NCBI RefSeq assembly: GCF_001428745.1
Contig: NZ_LMIO01000001.1
Span: 272,818 to 336,817, forward strand
From: Leifsonia sp. Root227
GTDB lineage: Bacteria > Actinomycetota > Actinomycetes > Actinomycetales > Microbacteriaceae
Reading direction: 5' to 3'
Length of the DNA: 64,000 nucleotides
Shown here: one piece after another, positions 42,562-50,154 of the stretch
Numbering within the stretch: position 1 is the stretch's first letter
Layout: each line of letters opens with the position of its first letter
Position numbers and translations under genes: made by a program
Notes under the pieces: model-generated
Seen by the model: only the letters and a program-made list of their open reading frames with translations
Databases searched by the model: none
Told to the model about the DNA's origin: nothing

Positions 42562-43385
42562 CCGCCATCGCACCCACCAGTATCCACTCGGAGCGCACGG
42601 CGTCAGGGCCGTCGTTCTTCACCCACACCGCTGTGCTGACCGCACGGCTGCTGCGAGCGGCGTGGCGGATGCCCGTCTTCCTGGTGATGAACCTGGTGCA
42701 GCCGATCATCTGGCTGCTGCTGTTCGGGCAGCTCTTCAAGGCGGTCGTACAGATCCCCGGGTTCGGCAACGGGCAGAGCTACCTGGAGTTCCTGACGCCG
42801 GGCATCGTGATGATGATGGCGCTGTTCGGCAGTGCCTGGTCCGGCACGGTGTACATCCAGGACATGCAGCGTGGAGTGATGGACCGGTTCCTCACCTCGC
42901 CGACCAGCCGGCCGGCGATGATCGTTTCGACGCTCGTCTACCAGTCGATCCTCGCCGTGGTGCAGTCGCTCGTCGTTCTCGGGATCGCGTTCTGGGCCGG
43001 TGCCCGGTTCGAGGGCGGCTTCTCCGGGATCGTGCTGCTGCTGCTCGCCGTAGTGCTGCTGACCGCGGTGTTCTGCTCGCTGTCCAACGCCGTCGCGCTG
43101 CTGGCGCGGGAGCAGACGGCGCTGATCGGCATCTCGCAGCTGATCACGCTGCCGCTGATGTTCCTCAGCTCGGCGATCATGAACACCAAGCTGTCGCCGG
43201 AGTGGGTGCAGAACGTCGCGGCGTACAACCCGTTCGAGTGGGCCGTGATCGTCGGCCGCCAGGCGCTCAGCGCGCATCCCGACTGGTCGTCGCTCTGGGC
43301 GCATGTCGGGCTGCTCGCCGCTCTCACCGTCGTGATGGCCGCCCTCGCGACCTCGGCCTTCCGCGCCTACCAGCGCTCGGCCTGA
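42558..43385 (+). CDS. ABC-2 type exporter permease (DrrB-like)
   Basis: 275 residues with about six membrane helices. Typical ABC-2 pieces: MNLVQPIIWLLLFGQLFK, YLEFLTPGIVMMMALFGSAWSG, DMQRGVMDRFLTSP, and LITLPLMFLSSAIMN. Its ATG overlaps the stop of the ATPase gene (ATGA), so the two are translationally coupled. Confidence 0.92.
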   Translation: MTAIAPTSIHSERTASGPSFFTHTAVLTARLLRAAWRMPVFLVMNLVQPIIWLLLFGQLFKAVVQIPGFGNGQSYLEFLTPGIVMMMALFGSAWSGTVYIQDMQRGVMDRFLTSPTSRPAMIVSTLVYQSILAVVQSLVVLGIAFWAGARFEGGFSGIVLLLLAVVLLTAVFCSLSNAVALLAREQTALIGISQLITLPLMFLSSAIMNTKLSPEWVQNVAAYNPFEWAVIVGRQALSAHPDWSSLWAHVGLLAALTVVMAALATSAFRAYQRSA

Positions 43386-43393
43386 CCCGAACA

Positions 43394-43455
43394 ATCGAGT
43401 CCGAAGTTATTCAGGCGCCACGCCGAGTGGCACCGTGAACAACTTCGGACTCGAT
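43394..43455. repeat. 62-bp palindromic element, copy 2
   Basis: Arms as in the other copies with an A in place of G (GTTATTCA). Its inner part, GCGCCACGCC, is the most diverged of the five. Lies between the convergent ABC permease and the HTH regulator. Confidence 0.87.
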
Positions 43456-43466
43456 GGCGTCGGGGC

Positions 43467-44207
43467 CTAGAACAGGTCGGGGGAGGGAGCGGAGGCGTGG
43501 CGGATCGAGACGTCGGCGTGACGGTCGAAGCGGTAGCCGACGCCGCGGACGGTGCGCACGATGTCCTCGTAGCGACCGAGCTTTGAGCGGAGGCGGCGGA
43601 CGTGCACGTCGATGGTGCGCTCGTTCGGCACCTCATCGTCGGCGGAGCCCCACAGCGACGAGATCAGTTCGGCGCGCTCGATGGTGCGGCCCTCGCGGAG
43701 CACGAGGTACTGCAGCAGCTCGAACTCCTTGTATGTGAGAGCAGCGGTCTGGTTGTCGAGGATGAGGCGCTTGCGCGAGATGTCGACGACGACGCCACCG
43801 GATGCGCGGTCCTCGTCCTCATCCGGCGTCGCCTGGTGGCGGTGCTTGGCGATGGCGGCAGGGTCCTGCAGGGCGAGGCGGACCACATCCACATCGCGTC
43901 CGCCCGCTCCCTCCGGGGCGAGGGCGACGGCGGCGTACGTCTCAGCGGACGGGGCGATCTCGGCGGTGAGGCGCTTCAGCGCGTCGACGATGCGGCCGAG
44001 GTCGGTGCCAGCGGCGGCGGCCTTGGCCTCGTCGATGCCGACGTAGAGGACGAATCCTCGGGCCTCTGTTCCGTTGGGCACGGCGCGGATCTGGGCGGCG
44101 GGCGCTGCCGGTGCTGCGGTCTGTGCCTGGACGGCGGTGGCGGGAGCGGGGGCTGCGGCGAGGTGACGGCTGGGGGCGTAAGCGGTGTCGATGGTTGCCA
44201 GAGACAT
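43467..44207 (-). CDS. OmpR-type winged-HTH regulator without receiver domain
   Basis: 246 residues. An Ala/Pro-rich N-terminal part of about 50 residues and a middle domain (FVLYVGIDEAKAAAAGTDLGRIVDAL) precede a C-terminal trans_reg_C winged HTH: LTYKEFELLQYLVLREGRTIERAELISSLWG and ERTIDVHVRRLRSKLGRYEDIVRTVRGVGYRFD. No phosphorylatable receiver is visible. ATG 44207 behind AAAGGA. Target unknown. The DNA-binding end is close to the stop codon. Confidence 0.82.
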   Translation of the reverse strand: MSLATIDTAYAPSRHLAAAPAPATAVQAQTAAPAAPAAQIRAVPNGTEARGFVLYVGIDEAKAAAAGTDLGRIVDALKRLTAEIAPSAETYAAVALAPEGAGGRDVDVVRLALQDPAAIAKHRHQATPDEDEDRASGGVVVDISRKRLILDNQTAALTYKEFELLQYLVLREGRTIERAELISSLWGSADDEVPNERTIDVHVRRLRSKLGRYEDIVRTVRGVGYRFDRHADVSIRHASAPSPDLF

Positions 44208-44640
44208 GGGATGAGTCCTTTGCGATGATGCGGTGAATCCCCTGCCGGATACGGCGTCCCCGGTGGCGTCGATGCGTTCGACGTGTACAGGTAGGTGGCG
44301 GGGTGCGAGGATTCGCGAGTTGTGTCGGCCCTGGAGCGGGCGGTGAGCGGATGCGTGCGTGTGGCGCATCCGGGGAGCGTGTCAGCGCGGTCCCGACTCA
44401 GTGGGTCGGCGGCTGGCTGGCTCGGCGAAGGGTCGTCAGATTAGCGACACATTCGGCAACACATGACCGAGTCGCGGCCGGGCATCATCATGCCGGCATC
44501 CCCAGGGGCCTCGAAGGAGGTCAGGGTACGCGAGTTGTCAGTCATGCATTGAAGTAAAGCGTCCGATGACGGCCCGTGTCAAATCATTACGCAATATTGC
44601 GCTGCCGCTCGCAGTGAGCGGGTGAGTCGGAGCGGGTGGA
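44208..44640. other. 433-bp gap without a gene: promoter and leader region
   Basis: No coding frame with proper codon use is visible. A leftward promoter-like pair is at 44552-44582, and a 12-bp palindrome CGCAATATTGCG lies at 44590-44601. A transcript from it would have a leader of roughly 340 nt before the regulator start at 44207. I see no riboswitch that I recognise. Confidence 0.5.
44552..44582 (-). promoter_or_regulatory. Candidate promoter of the winged-HTH regulator
   Basis: TTGACA (44582-44577) and TTTACT (44557-44552) with a 19-bp spacer on the minus strand. A perfect palindrome CGCAATATTGCG stands just upstream (44590-44601). Spacing is slightly long. Confidence 0.4.
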
Positions 44641-45273
44641 TCAGACCGTGCCGTAGAGGCGGTCGCCTGCGTCGCCGAGGCCGGGGACGATGTAGCCGTT
44701 CTCGTTGAGGCGCTCGTCGAGGGCGCCGAGCACGATGGTGACGTCGCGGCCCTCGGTCGCCTTCTCCAGGGCGGCGATGCCCTCCGGCGCGGCCAGGATG
44801 CAGATGGCGGTGACGTCGACGGCGCCGCGCTTGAACAGGAACTCGATGGCGGCGCCGAGCGATCCGCCCGTCGCGAGCATCGGGTCGAGCACGAAGCACT
44901 GGCGGTCGGACAGGTCGTCCGGCAACCGCTCCGCATAGGTGGTCGGCTCGAAGGTGACCTCGTTGCGGGCCATCCCGAGGAAGCCGACCTCGGCGGTCGG
45001 CATCAGGCGGACCATGCCCTCGAGCATCCCGAGCCCGGCGCGCAGGATGGGAACGACGAGCGGGCGCGGCTCGCTGAGCGTCACGCCGACGGTCGTGGTG
45101 ACGGGCGTCTCGATCTCGACCGGCTCCACCTTCACGGCGCGCGTGGCCTCGTAGGCGAGCAGCGTGACGAGCTCCTCTGTCAGTGCGCGGAACACCGGAG
45201 ACGGGGTGTGCTTGTTGCGCAACACCGTCAGCTTGTGGGTGATGAGGGGGTGGTCGGCAACGTGCACTCGCAT
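44641..45273 (-). CDS. upp: Uracil phosphoribosyltransferase
   Basis: 210 residues. PRPP loop [14 protein letters not shown], the uracil-binding end [10 protein letters not shown], and the UPRT opening [20 protein letters not shown]. It turns uracil and PRPP into UMP for pyrimidine salvage. Divergent from tadA with about 40 bp between starts. Confidence 0.96.
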   Translation of the reverse strand: MRVHVADHPLITHKLTVLRNKHTPSPVFRALTEELVTLLAYEATRAVKVEPVEIETPVTTTVGVTLSEPRPLVVPILRAGLGMLEGMVRLMPTAEVGFLGMARNEVTFEPTTYAERLPDDLSDRQCFVLDPMLATGGSLGAAIEFLFKRGAVDVTAICILAAPEGIAALEKATEGRDVTIVLGALDERLNENGYIVPGLGDAGDRLYGTV

Positions 45274-45314
45274 AGGCTCAAGGCTAACCGACGATTACCC
45301 CGCGAGGAGCCCCC

Positions 45315-45782
45315 GTGAGTCTGGCCGTCCCCGACGACTACGAGCAGTGGATGCGGCGCGCCATCTTCGACGCCAGGCTCGCCTTCGACACGGGGGACGT
45401 TCCGGTGGCAGCGCTGGTCGTCGACGAGCACGGAACGGTCATCGGCACCGGCCGGAACGAGCGCGAGCTGCACCACGACCCGACGGCGCACGCGGAGGTG
45501 CTCGCGCTGCGCGAGGCGGCCGCATCCAGGGACGACTGGCATCTCGAGGGATGCACGCTCGTCGTCACCCTGGAACCGTGCGTGATGTGCGCAGGCGCTG
45601 TGCTCGCTGCCAGGGTGCCGCGTGTGGTGTTCGGGGCGTGGGACGAGAAGGCAGGTGCAGCCGGATCGGTGTACGACGTGCTGCGGGACCGCAGACTCAA
45701 CCACCGCGTCGAGGTGTTCGCCGGGGTGCTGGCCGAGGACTGCGCCGACCTGCTGCTGGACTTCTTCCGCGCGAAGCGCTGA
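45315..45782 (+). CDS. tadA: tRNA adenosine(34) deaminase
   Basis: 155 residues, GTG start. Zinc motif HAEVLAL with catalytic Glu and PCVMCAGAVL, placing it in the TadA group; the end DFFRAKR is also typical. It makes inosine at position 34 of tRNA-Arg(ACG), whose gene is in this window at 17494. Confidence 0.93.
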   Translation: MSLAVPDDYEQWMRRAIFDARLAFDTGDVPVAALVVDEHGTVIGTGRNERELHHDPTAHAEVLALREAAASRDDWHLEGCTLVVTLEPCVMCAGAVLAARVPRVVFGAWDEKAGAAGSVYDVLRDRRLNHRVEVFAGVLAEDCADLLLDFFRAKR

Positions 45783-45797
45783 GCGCCGCTGCGCCCG

Positions 45798-46496
45798 CTA
45801 CGGAAGCTGCGCCACCCACTCCGAGAACGCTGCCCTGGACGCGGCCTGCATCGCCCCTGAGTACTGCTCGCGGTCTCGGCGCATCGCGTCGGGGTCGATG
45901 GCGTGCTCGTCGAGTTCGTTGTACCCGTCGGAGACCCAGCGTTCGTGCATCTCGTCGGTGACCTCCGGGTGGAACTGCACGGCGAGGGCGAAGTCGCCGA
46001 TCGCGAAAGCCTCGTTCGAGTAGTCACTCGACGACGCCAGCAGCGTCGCCCGCTCCGGCAGCTCGAACGTGTCGCCGTGCCACTCCACGACGGGCACACC
46101 GTCGAAGTGCCGGATCGGCGACTCGGCTCCGGCCGGGGTCGGCTCGACCCTGCGGAAGCCGATCTGCATCGTGTCGCCCTTGTAGACGCGCTCGCCGAGC
46201 GCGCCCGCCATGAGCTGCGCGCCGAGACAGACGCCGAGCGTCGGCCGCTCGGCGTCGAGCCGCTCGCGGATCAGCCGCTGCTCGTGCGCCAGGTGCGGGA
46301 ACTCGTCGGTCTGGTACGCGCCCATCTCGCCGCCGAGGACCACGAGGAGGTCGGCGGACTGCGCATCCACTGCTGACACGTCCTCCGTCGTCGCGTCGAT
46401 CACGTGCACCTCGTAGCCGTGCTCGACCAGGACGGGTCCGATGTTGCCGAGGTGGATGGTGGGGTCGTGCTGGAGCACGACGGCACGTCTGGTCAC
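45798..46496 (-). CDS. Type 1 glutamine amidotransferase
   Basis: 232 residues from GTG 46496 (VTRRAVVLQHDP). Nucleophile Cys in LGVCLGAQLMAGALG, His/Glu in AVQFHPEVTDE, and the loop VLGGEMGAYQ. The start overlaps the stop of the CDF transporter by 4 bp (GTGA). Related proteins are GMP-synthase-like GATase domains of unknown role; a partner synthetase is not seen. Confidence 0.88.
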   Translation of the reverse strand: MTRRAVVLQHDPTIHLGNIGPVLVEHGYEVHVIDATTEDVSAVDAQSADLLVVLGGEMGAYQTDEFPHLAHEQRLIRERLDAERPTLGVCLGAQLMAGALGERVYKGDTMQIGFRRVEPTPAGAESPIRHFDGVPVVEWHGDTFELPERATLLASSSDYSNEAFAIGDFALAVQFHPEVTDEMHERWVSDGYNELDEHAIDPDAMRRDREQYSGAMQAASRAAFSEWVAQLP

Positions 46497-47455
46497 TCGA
46501 GTCCTTTGATGACGATGGTGTCGGTAGCTGGGTGCTTCTCGTTGGGGTCGATCCAGACGTCCGGCTCGATGTAGATGACGCGGGCGGCCGGCACGGCAGC
46601 ACGGATGCGCCTCTCGACAGAGTCGATCGCCGCGGCGACGTCTGACAGTCTGCGCTCGCCGTAGATCGCGAGCTTCACGCCCACCAGGAGCTCGTCCGGC
46701 CCGAGGTACAGCGTCTTCATGTGGATGATGCGCTCCGCCTCGTCGCCGTCGAGGATCGCCTTCTCGATGGCAGCGACATCCTCGTCGCTCGCACCCTCGC
46801 CGACCAGGAGGCTCTTGGTCTCCATGCCGAGGACGATCGCGACCACGATCAGCAGCGCGCCGATCAGGAGGGTGCCGATCGCATCCCACACCCCGTTGCC
46901 GGTGATGATCGTGAGTCCGACGCCGAGCAGGGCGAACACGAGTCCGGTGAGGGCGGCGACGTCCTCGAGGAGCACGACGGGCAGCTCCGGCGCCTTGGCG
47001 CGGCGGATGAACTGCGGCCACGACATGCCCTTCTTGTGCGGGCGGGACTCGTGCACGGCGGTGCGCAGCGAGAACGATTCGAGGCAGATCGCGATGACGA
47101 GCACGAGCAGCGGCAGCCACCAGTTCTCCAGGGGATGCGGGTGCGTCAGCTTCTCGAAGCCCTCGTAGAGCGAGAACACGCCACCGACCGAGAACAGGAT
47201 GATCGAGACGACGAAGGCGTAGACGTAGCGCTCGCGGCCGTAACCGAACGGGTGCTCCTTGTCCGCCTTCTTCTTCGCCTGGCGTCCGCCGAGGAGCAGG
47301 AGCAGCTGGTTCCCGGAGTCGGCGACCGAGTGCACGCCCTCCGCGAGCATGGAGGACGAGCCGGAGAACGCCCACGCGATGAACTTCGTGATGGCGATCC
47401 CGAGGTTGGCCGCGAAGGCTGCGACGATTGCCTTGGTTCCACCCGATGCGCTCAT
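46493..47455 (-). CDS. Cation diffusion facilitator (CDF) transporter
   Basis: 320 residues. Metal site HSVADSGNQL in an early helix, a His/Glu-rich linker (EHPFGYGRE), later helices, and a cytosolic ferredoxin-like C-terminal domain with IYIEPDVW. Exports divalent cations such as Zn2+ or Mn2+. Translationally coupled to the amidotransferase; divergent from proC with a 22-bp gap. Confidence 0.92.
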   Translation of the reverse strand: MSASGGTKAIVAAFAANLGIAITKFIAWAFSGSSSMLAEGVHSVADSGNQLLLLLGGRQAKKKADKEHPFGYGRERYVYAFVVSIILFSVGGVFSLYEGFEKLTHPHPLENWWLPLLVLVIAICLESFSLRTAVHESRPHKKGMSWPQFIRRAKAPELPVVLLEDVAALTGLVFALLGVGLTIITGNGVWDAIGTLLIGALLIVVAIVLGMETKSLLVGEGASDEDVAAIEKAILDGDEAERIIHMKTLYLGPDELLVGVKLAIYGERRLSDVAAAIDSVERRIRAAVPAARVIYIEPDVWIDPNEKHPATDTIVIKGLE

Positions 47456-47477
47456 GGCAACATCCTAGGATGGCGGC

Positions 47478-48326
47478 ATGACCGACACGCAGAACGTCAC
47501 GCTTCCGACGATCGCCATGCTCGGAGCGGGCTCCATGGGCCGCGCCATCCTCAGCGGCCTCCTCGCGCCCGGTGTCACCGTCGACGGCGGCATCCGGGTG
47601 ACCAACCGTTCCGCGGCCCGCGCCGCCGAGCTCTCCGGAACCGCCGGCGTGACCGCGTACGCCACGGAGGAGAAGGCCGACGCGAACCGCACCGCCGTCG
47701 ACGGCGCTGAGATCGTGATCGTGGCCGTGAAGCCCGCGATGGTGCCCGACCTGCTGCGCGAGATCGGCGCATCCCTCACCCCCGGCGCCGTCGTCGTGAG
47801 CGTCGCGGCCGGTGTGACGACCGCGACGTTCGAGTCGCTGCTGCCGGAGACCGTGGCTGTCGTGCGGTCGATGCCGAACACGCCGGCCGTCGTCGGGAAG
47901 GCCGTCACGGGGATCAGTGGAGGCAACCGCGCGCGCCAGGAAGACCTCGCGCTGGTGCGCACGCTGTTCGAGACCGTCGGCGAGGTGGTCGAGGTCCCCG
48001 AATCGCAGCTGGATGCCCTCGGCACCATCTCCGGCTCCGGCCCCGCGTACGTGTTCTTCCTCATCGAGCAGCTGACCGAGGCGGCCGTCGCCAAGGGCTT
48101 CACACCGGAGCAGGCGGCGACGCTGGTGAACGGCACCTTCCTCGGTGCGTCCGAACTCCTGGTCTCCTCCGGCGAGGACCCCGCCGAACTCCGCCGCCGC
48201 GTCACGAGCCCGGGCGGCACCACGGAGCGCGCCATCGCCGTGCTCGCCGACGCCGACCTCTCCGGCCTCTTCACGCGCGCCACCGACGCCGCTCTCGCCC
48301 GCTCCCGCGAGCTCGGCGCCTCCTGA
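47478..48326 (+). CDS. proC: Pyrroline-5-carboxylate reductase
   Basis: 282 residues. Rossmann start IAMLGAGSMGRAILSGLL, then VVRSMPNTPAVVGKAVTGI and the substrate-side SGSGPAYVFFLIEQLTEAAVAKG, ending in TSPGGTTERAIAVL. Last step of proline biosynthesis with NADPH. The ATG lies 15 bp inside the short gap to the divergent CDF gene. Confidence 0.96.
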   Translation: MTDTQNVTLPTIAMLGAGSMGRAILSGLLAPGVTVDGGIRVTNRSAARAAELSGTAGVTAYATEEKADANRTAVDGAEIVIVAVKPAMVPDLLREIGASLTPGAVVVSVAAGVTTATFESLLPETVAVVRSMPNTPAVVGKAVTGISGGNRARQEDLALVRTLFETVGEVVEVPESQLDALGTISGSGPAYVFFLIEQLTEAAVAKGFTPEQAATLVNGTFLGASELLVSSGEDPAELRRRVTSPGGTTERAIAVLADADLSGLFTRATDAALARSRELGAS

Positions 48327-48354
48327 CCCCACCCCCCTCCTCGCTCCCCACCCC

Positions 48355-48416
48355 ATCGAGCCCGAAGTTATTCATGCGACACGCCGATCTCGGGCGTGAA
48401 CAAGTCCGGACTCGAT
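48355..48416. repeat. 62-bp palindromic element, copy 3
   Basis: ATCGAGCCCGAAGTTATTCA ... TGAACAAGTCCGGACTCGAT, inner GCGACACGCCGATCTCGGGCG. It encodes the last 15-16 residues and stop of the leftward DUF559 gene. Confidence 0.88.
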
Positions 48417-49318
48417 CGTTTGAGGGCTGCGCGGATCAGGGGGACGGCCCGAGGGACAGGGCCGGCGAGGTCGGCGGCGGTCAGGAAGACGGTATTCCAG
48501 CCGGCGGATGCGAGACGCTCGCGTCGGTGGATGTCCGCGCGATAGAGGTCCGAATCGGTTCGGTGGTGGTCGCCGAGGTACTCGATCGCTAGCCTGCGCT
48601 CAGGGTACGCGAGGTCGACCATCGCGATCAGCCGCCCATCGTGCTTCACACGGAAATTCAGTTCAGGTTCGGGGAGCCCGGCGCCGACAAGTTCCACCCG
48701 AAGCAGTGACTCTTGCGGGGACAGCGACCCGAAGCGGACCAAGTCGAGCGCGAGGCGAAGATTCCGGACGCCGCGACGACGACCGTGATGACGCACGGCG
48801 CGTTCGAGGTCGGCCGGTCCGAGCGGACTGGCCTCTCCCGAATACGGCTCGTCGCCCGTGATGATGAAGTCACCGATTGCGACCAGGTCGGGCACGTCGA
48901 GGCGTCCCGAGAGCTGAGCCCACACGTCCTCGGGCGCGACGCAGGGAAGACCGTCGATCGTGACGACCCGATGCCCGACCGCCTGCAGTTCATGCGACGC
49001 GACTCCCCGCATCTGAGGCGGCTTCCTCGGCGCGAAGACGGCGACGTGGAGAAGCCTGGGGTGGCGGTGAACGGGGAGCGGCAGCCGGTGGATCAGGGCA
49101 GCGGTTTCATGACTGAAGTAGTGGCCCACTCGGCGCTGCGCCGCATATGCGCGGCACATTTCGATGTGATCGCTGAGGTCCGCATCCACTGCTCGGACGC
49201 CGCGAAACGGCCGCTGGAGGTCGCCTCGGTAGAGGCGCCATCGCTCGACTCCCGCCGCCCGAGCCTGGGCGTACGTGAATCCCGCGGCATCGAGCCCTGC
49301 GTCAGCTAGCTGTTCCAT
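48368..49318 (-). CDS. DUF559/VSR-like putative endonuclease with N-terminal HTH
   Basis: 316 residues. The N-terminus (GFTYAQARAAGVERWRLYRGDLQRPFRGVRAV) resembles the winged-HTH of AbiEi-type proteins. The C-terminal part carries a PD-(D/E)xK-like core: Glu in LLRVELV, Asp in MVDLAYPERRLAIEYLGDHH, and the following Glu and His. The last residues SSPDLFTPEIGVSHE are encoded inside palindromic element copy 3, and copy 4 lies just upstream of its start in opposite orientation. Activity is not shown. Confidence 0.75.
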   Translation of the reverse strand: MEQLADAGLDAAGFTYAQARAAGVERWRLYRGDLQRPFRGVRAVDADLSDHIEMCRAYAAQRRVGHYFSHETAALIHRLPLPVHRHPRLLHVAVFAPRKPPQMRGVASHELQAVGHRVVTIDGLPCVAPEDVWAQLSGRLDVPDLVAIGDFIITGDEPYSGEASPLGPADLERAVRHHGRRRGVRNLRLALDLVRFGSLSPQESLLRVELVGAGLPEPELNFRVKHDGRLIAMVDLAYPERRLAIEYLGDHHRTDSDLYRADIHRRERLASAGWNTVFLTAADLAGPVPRAVPLIRAALKRSSPDLFTPEIGVSHE

Positions 49319-49372
49319 CCCAACATCGTCATGCCCCGCTCACGCCGCCGTCCGGTTGTCCACAGCCCAGCC

Positions 49373-49434
49373 ATCGATTCCGAAGTTGTTCACACCCGAA
49401 GCCGGCGTGTCGCCTGAACAAGTTCGGACTCGAT
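49373..49434. repeat. 62-bp palindromic element, copy 4 (inverted)
   Basis: ATCGATTCCGAAGTTGTTCA ... TGAACAAGTTCGGACTCGAT. Its asymmetrical centre is the reverse complement of copies 1 and 3. It lies between the DUF559 gene start and the stop of the TrkA gene, both leftward. Confidence 0.87.
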
Positions 49435-49482
49435 TGTTTCGGAGGCCGGGAGAGCGGGAGCGGGAGCGGGGCGGGGGAGAGG

Positions 49483-50154
49483 TCAGGAGTCGAGGGCGGC
49501 GAAGCGCTCGATGTCGGAGGAGGAGCCGGAGACGATGATGAGGTCGTGGTTGGAGACGACGGTGTCTGCTGTCGCGTATGTGAAGGGCTTGCCGGGGGAC
49601 TTGACGCCGACGACCGTGATCTTGTGCTTGGTGCGCACGCCGGACTCGGTGAGGGTGAGGCCGCGGATGGGCTTCGGCGGGTACATCTTCACGAGGGCGA
49701 AGTCGTCGTCGAACTCGATGAAGTCGAGCATCCGGCCTGACACCAGGTGGGCGACGCGCTCTCCGGCCTCCGCCTCCGGGTAGATGACGTGGTTGGCGCC
49801 GATGCGCTCCAGGATCTTGCCGTGCGACTGCGAGATCGCCTTCGCCCAGATCTGCGGCACCTTGAGGTCGACCAGGTTGGCCGTGATCAGCACGCTCGCC
49901 TCGATCGACGAGCCGACGGCGACCACCGCGATCGAGAAGTCCTCTGCGCCGATCTGACGCAGCGTCTCGATCGAGCGGGCGTCGGCCTGAACAGTGTGCG
50001 TGACCCTGTCCGCCCACTTCTGCACCAGCCCGGCATCCGTGTCGATGGCGAGCACTTCGCGGTCCAGACGGTCGAGCTCCCCGGCCGTCGCGGCGCCGAA
50101 GCGACCGAGACCGATCACCAGGACGGGAGCATTGTGCTTGATCCTGTCAACCAA
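49483..50154 (-). CDS. Potassium uptake regulatory subunit (TrkA/KtrA type)
   Basis: 223 residues. RCK_N Rossmann VLVIGLGRFGAATAGEL, nucleotide-binding acidic AIDTDAGLVQKW, and a C-terminal RCK_C-like half with LTLTESGVRTKHKITVVGVKSPG. Cytosolic gating ring for the membrane subunit; overlaps its gene by 8 bp, so they form an operon. Confidence 0.93.
   Translation of the reverse strand: MVDRIKHNAPVLVIGLGRFGAATAGELDRLDREVLAIDTDAGLVQKWADRVTHTVQADARSIETLRQIGAEDFSIAVVAVGSSIEASVLITANLVDLKVPQIWAKAISQSHGKILERIGANHVIYPEAEAGERVAHLVSGRMLDFIEFDDDFALVKMYPPKPIRGLTLTESGVRTKHKITVVGVKSPGKPFTYATADTVVSNHDLIIVSGSSSDIERFAALDS

Noticed and set aside
43467-43490. The C-terminal SPDLF of the winged-HTH regulator as a product of a palindromic element
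   Set aside because: Other copies encode SPDLFT in their sequence, but here the codons differ and the element ends 11 bp away; coincidence is more likely.
46497-48356. N-terminal extension of the amidotransferase frame
   Set aside because: The frame is open through the CDF and proC region but shows no family features; the GTG at 46496 overlapping the upstream stop is a better start.
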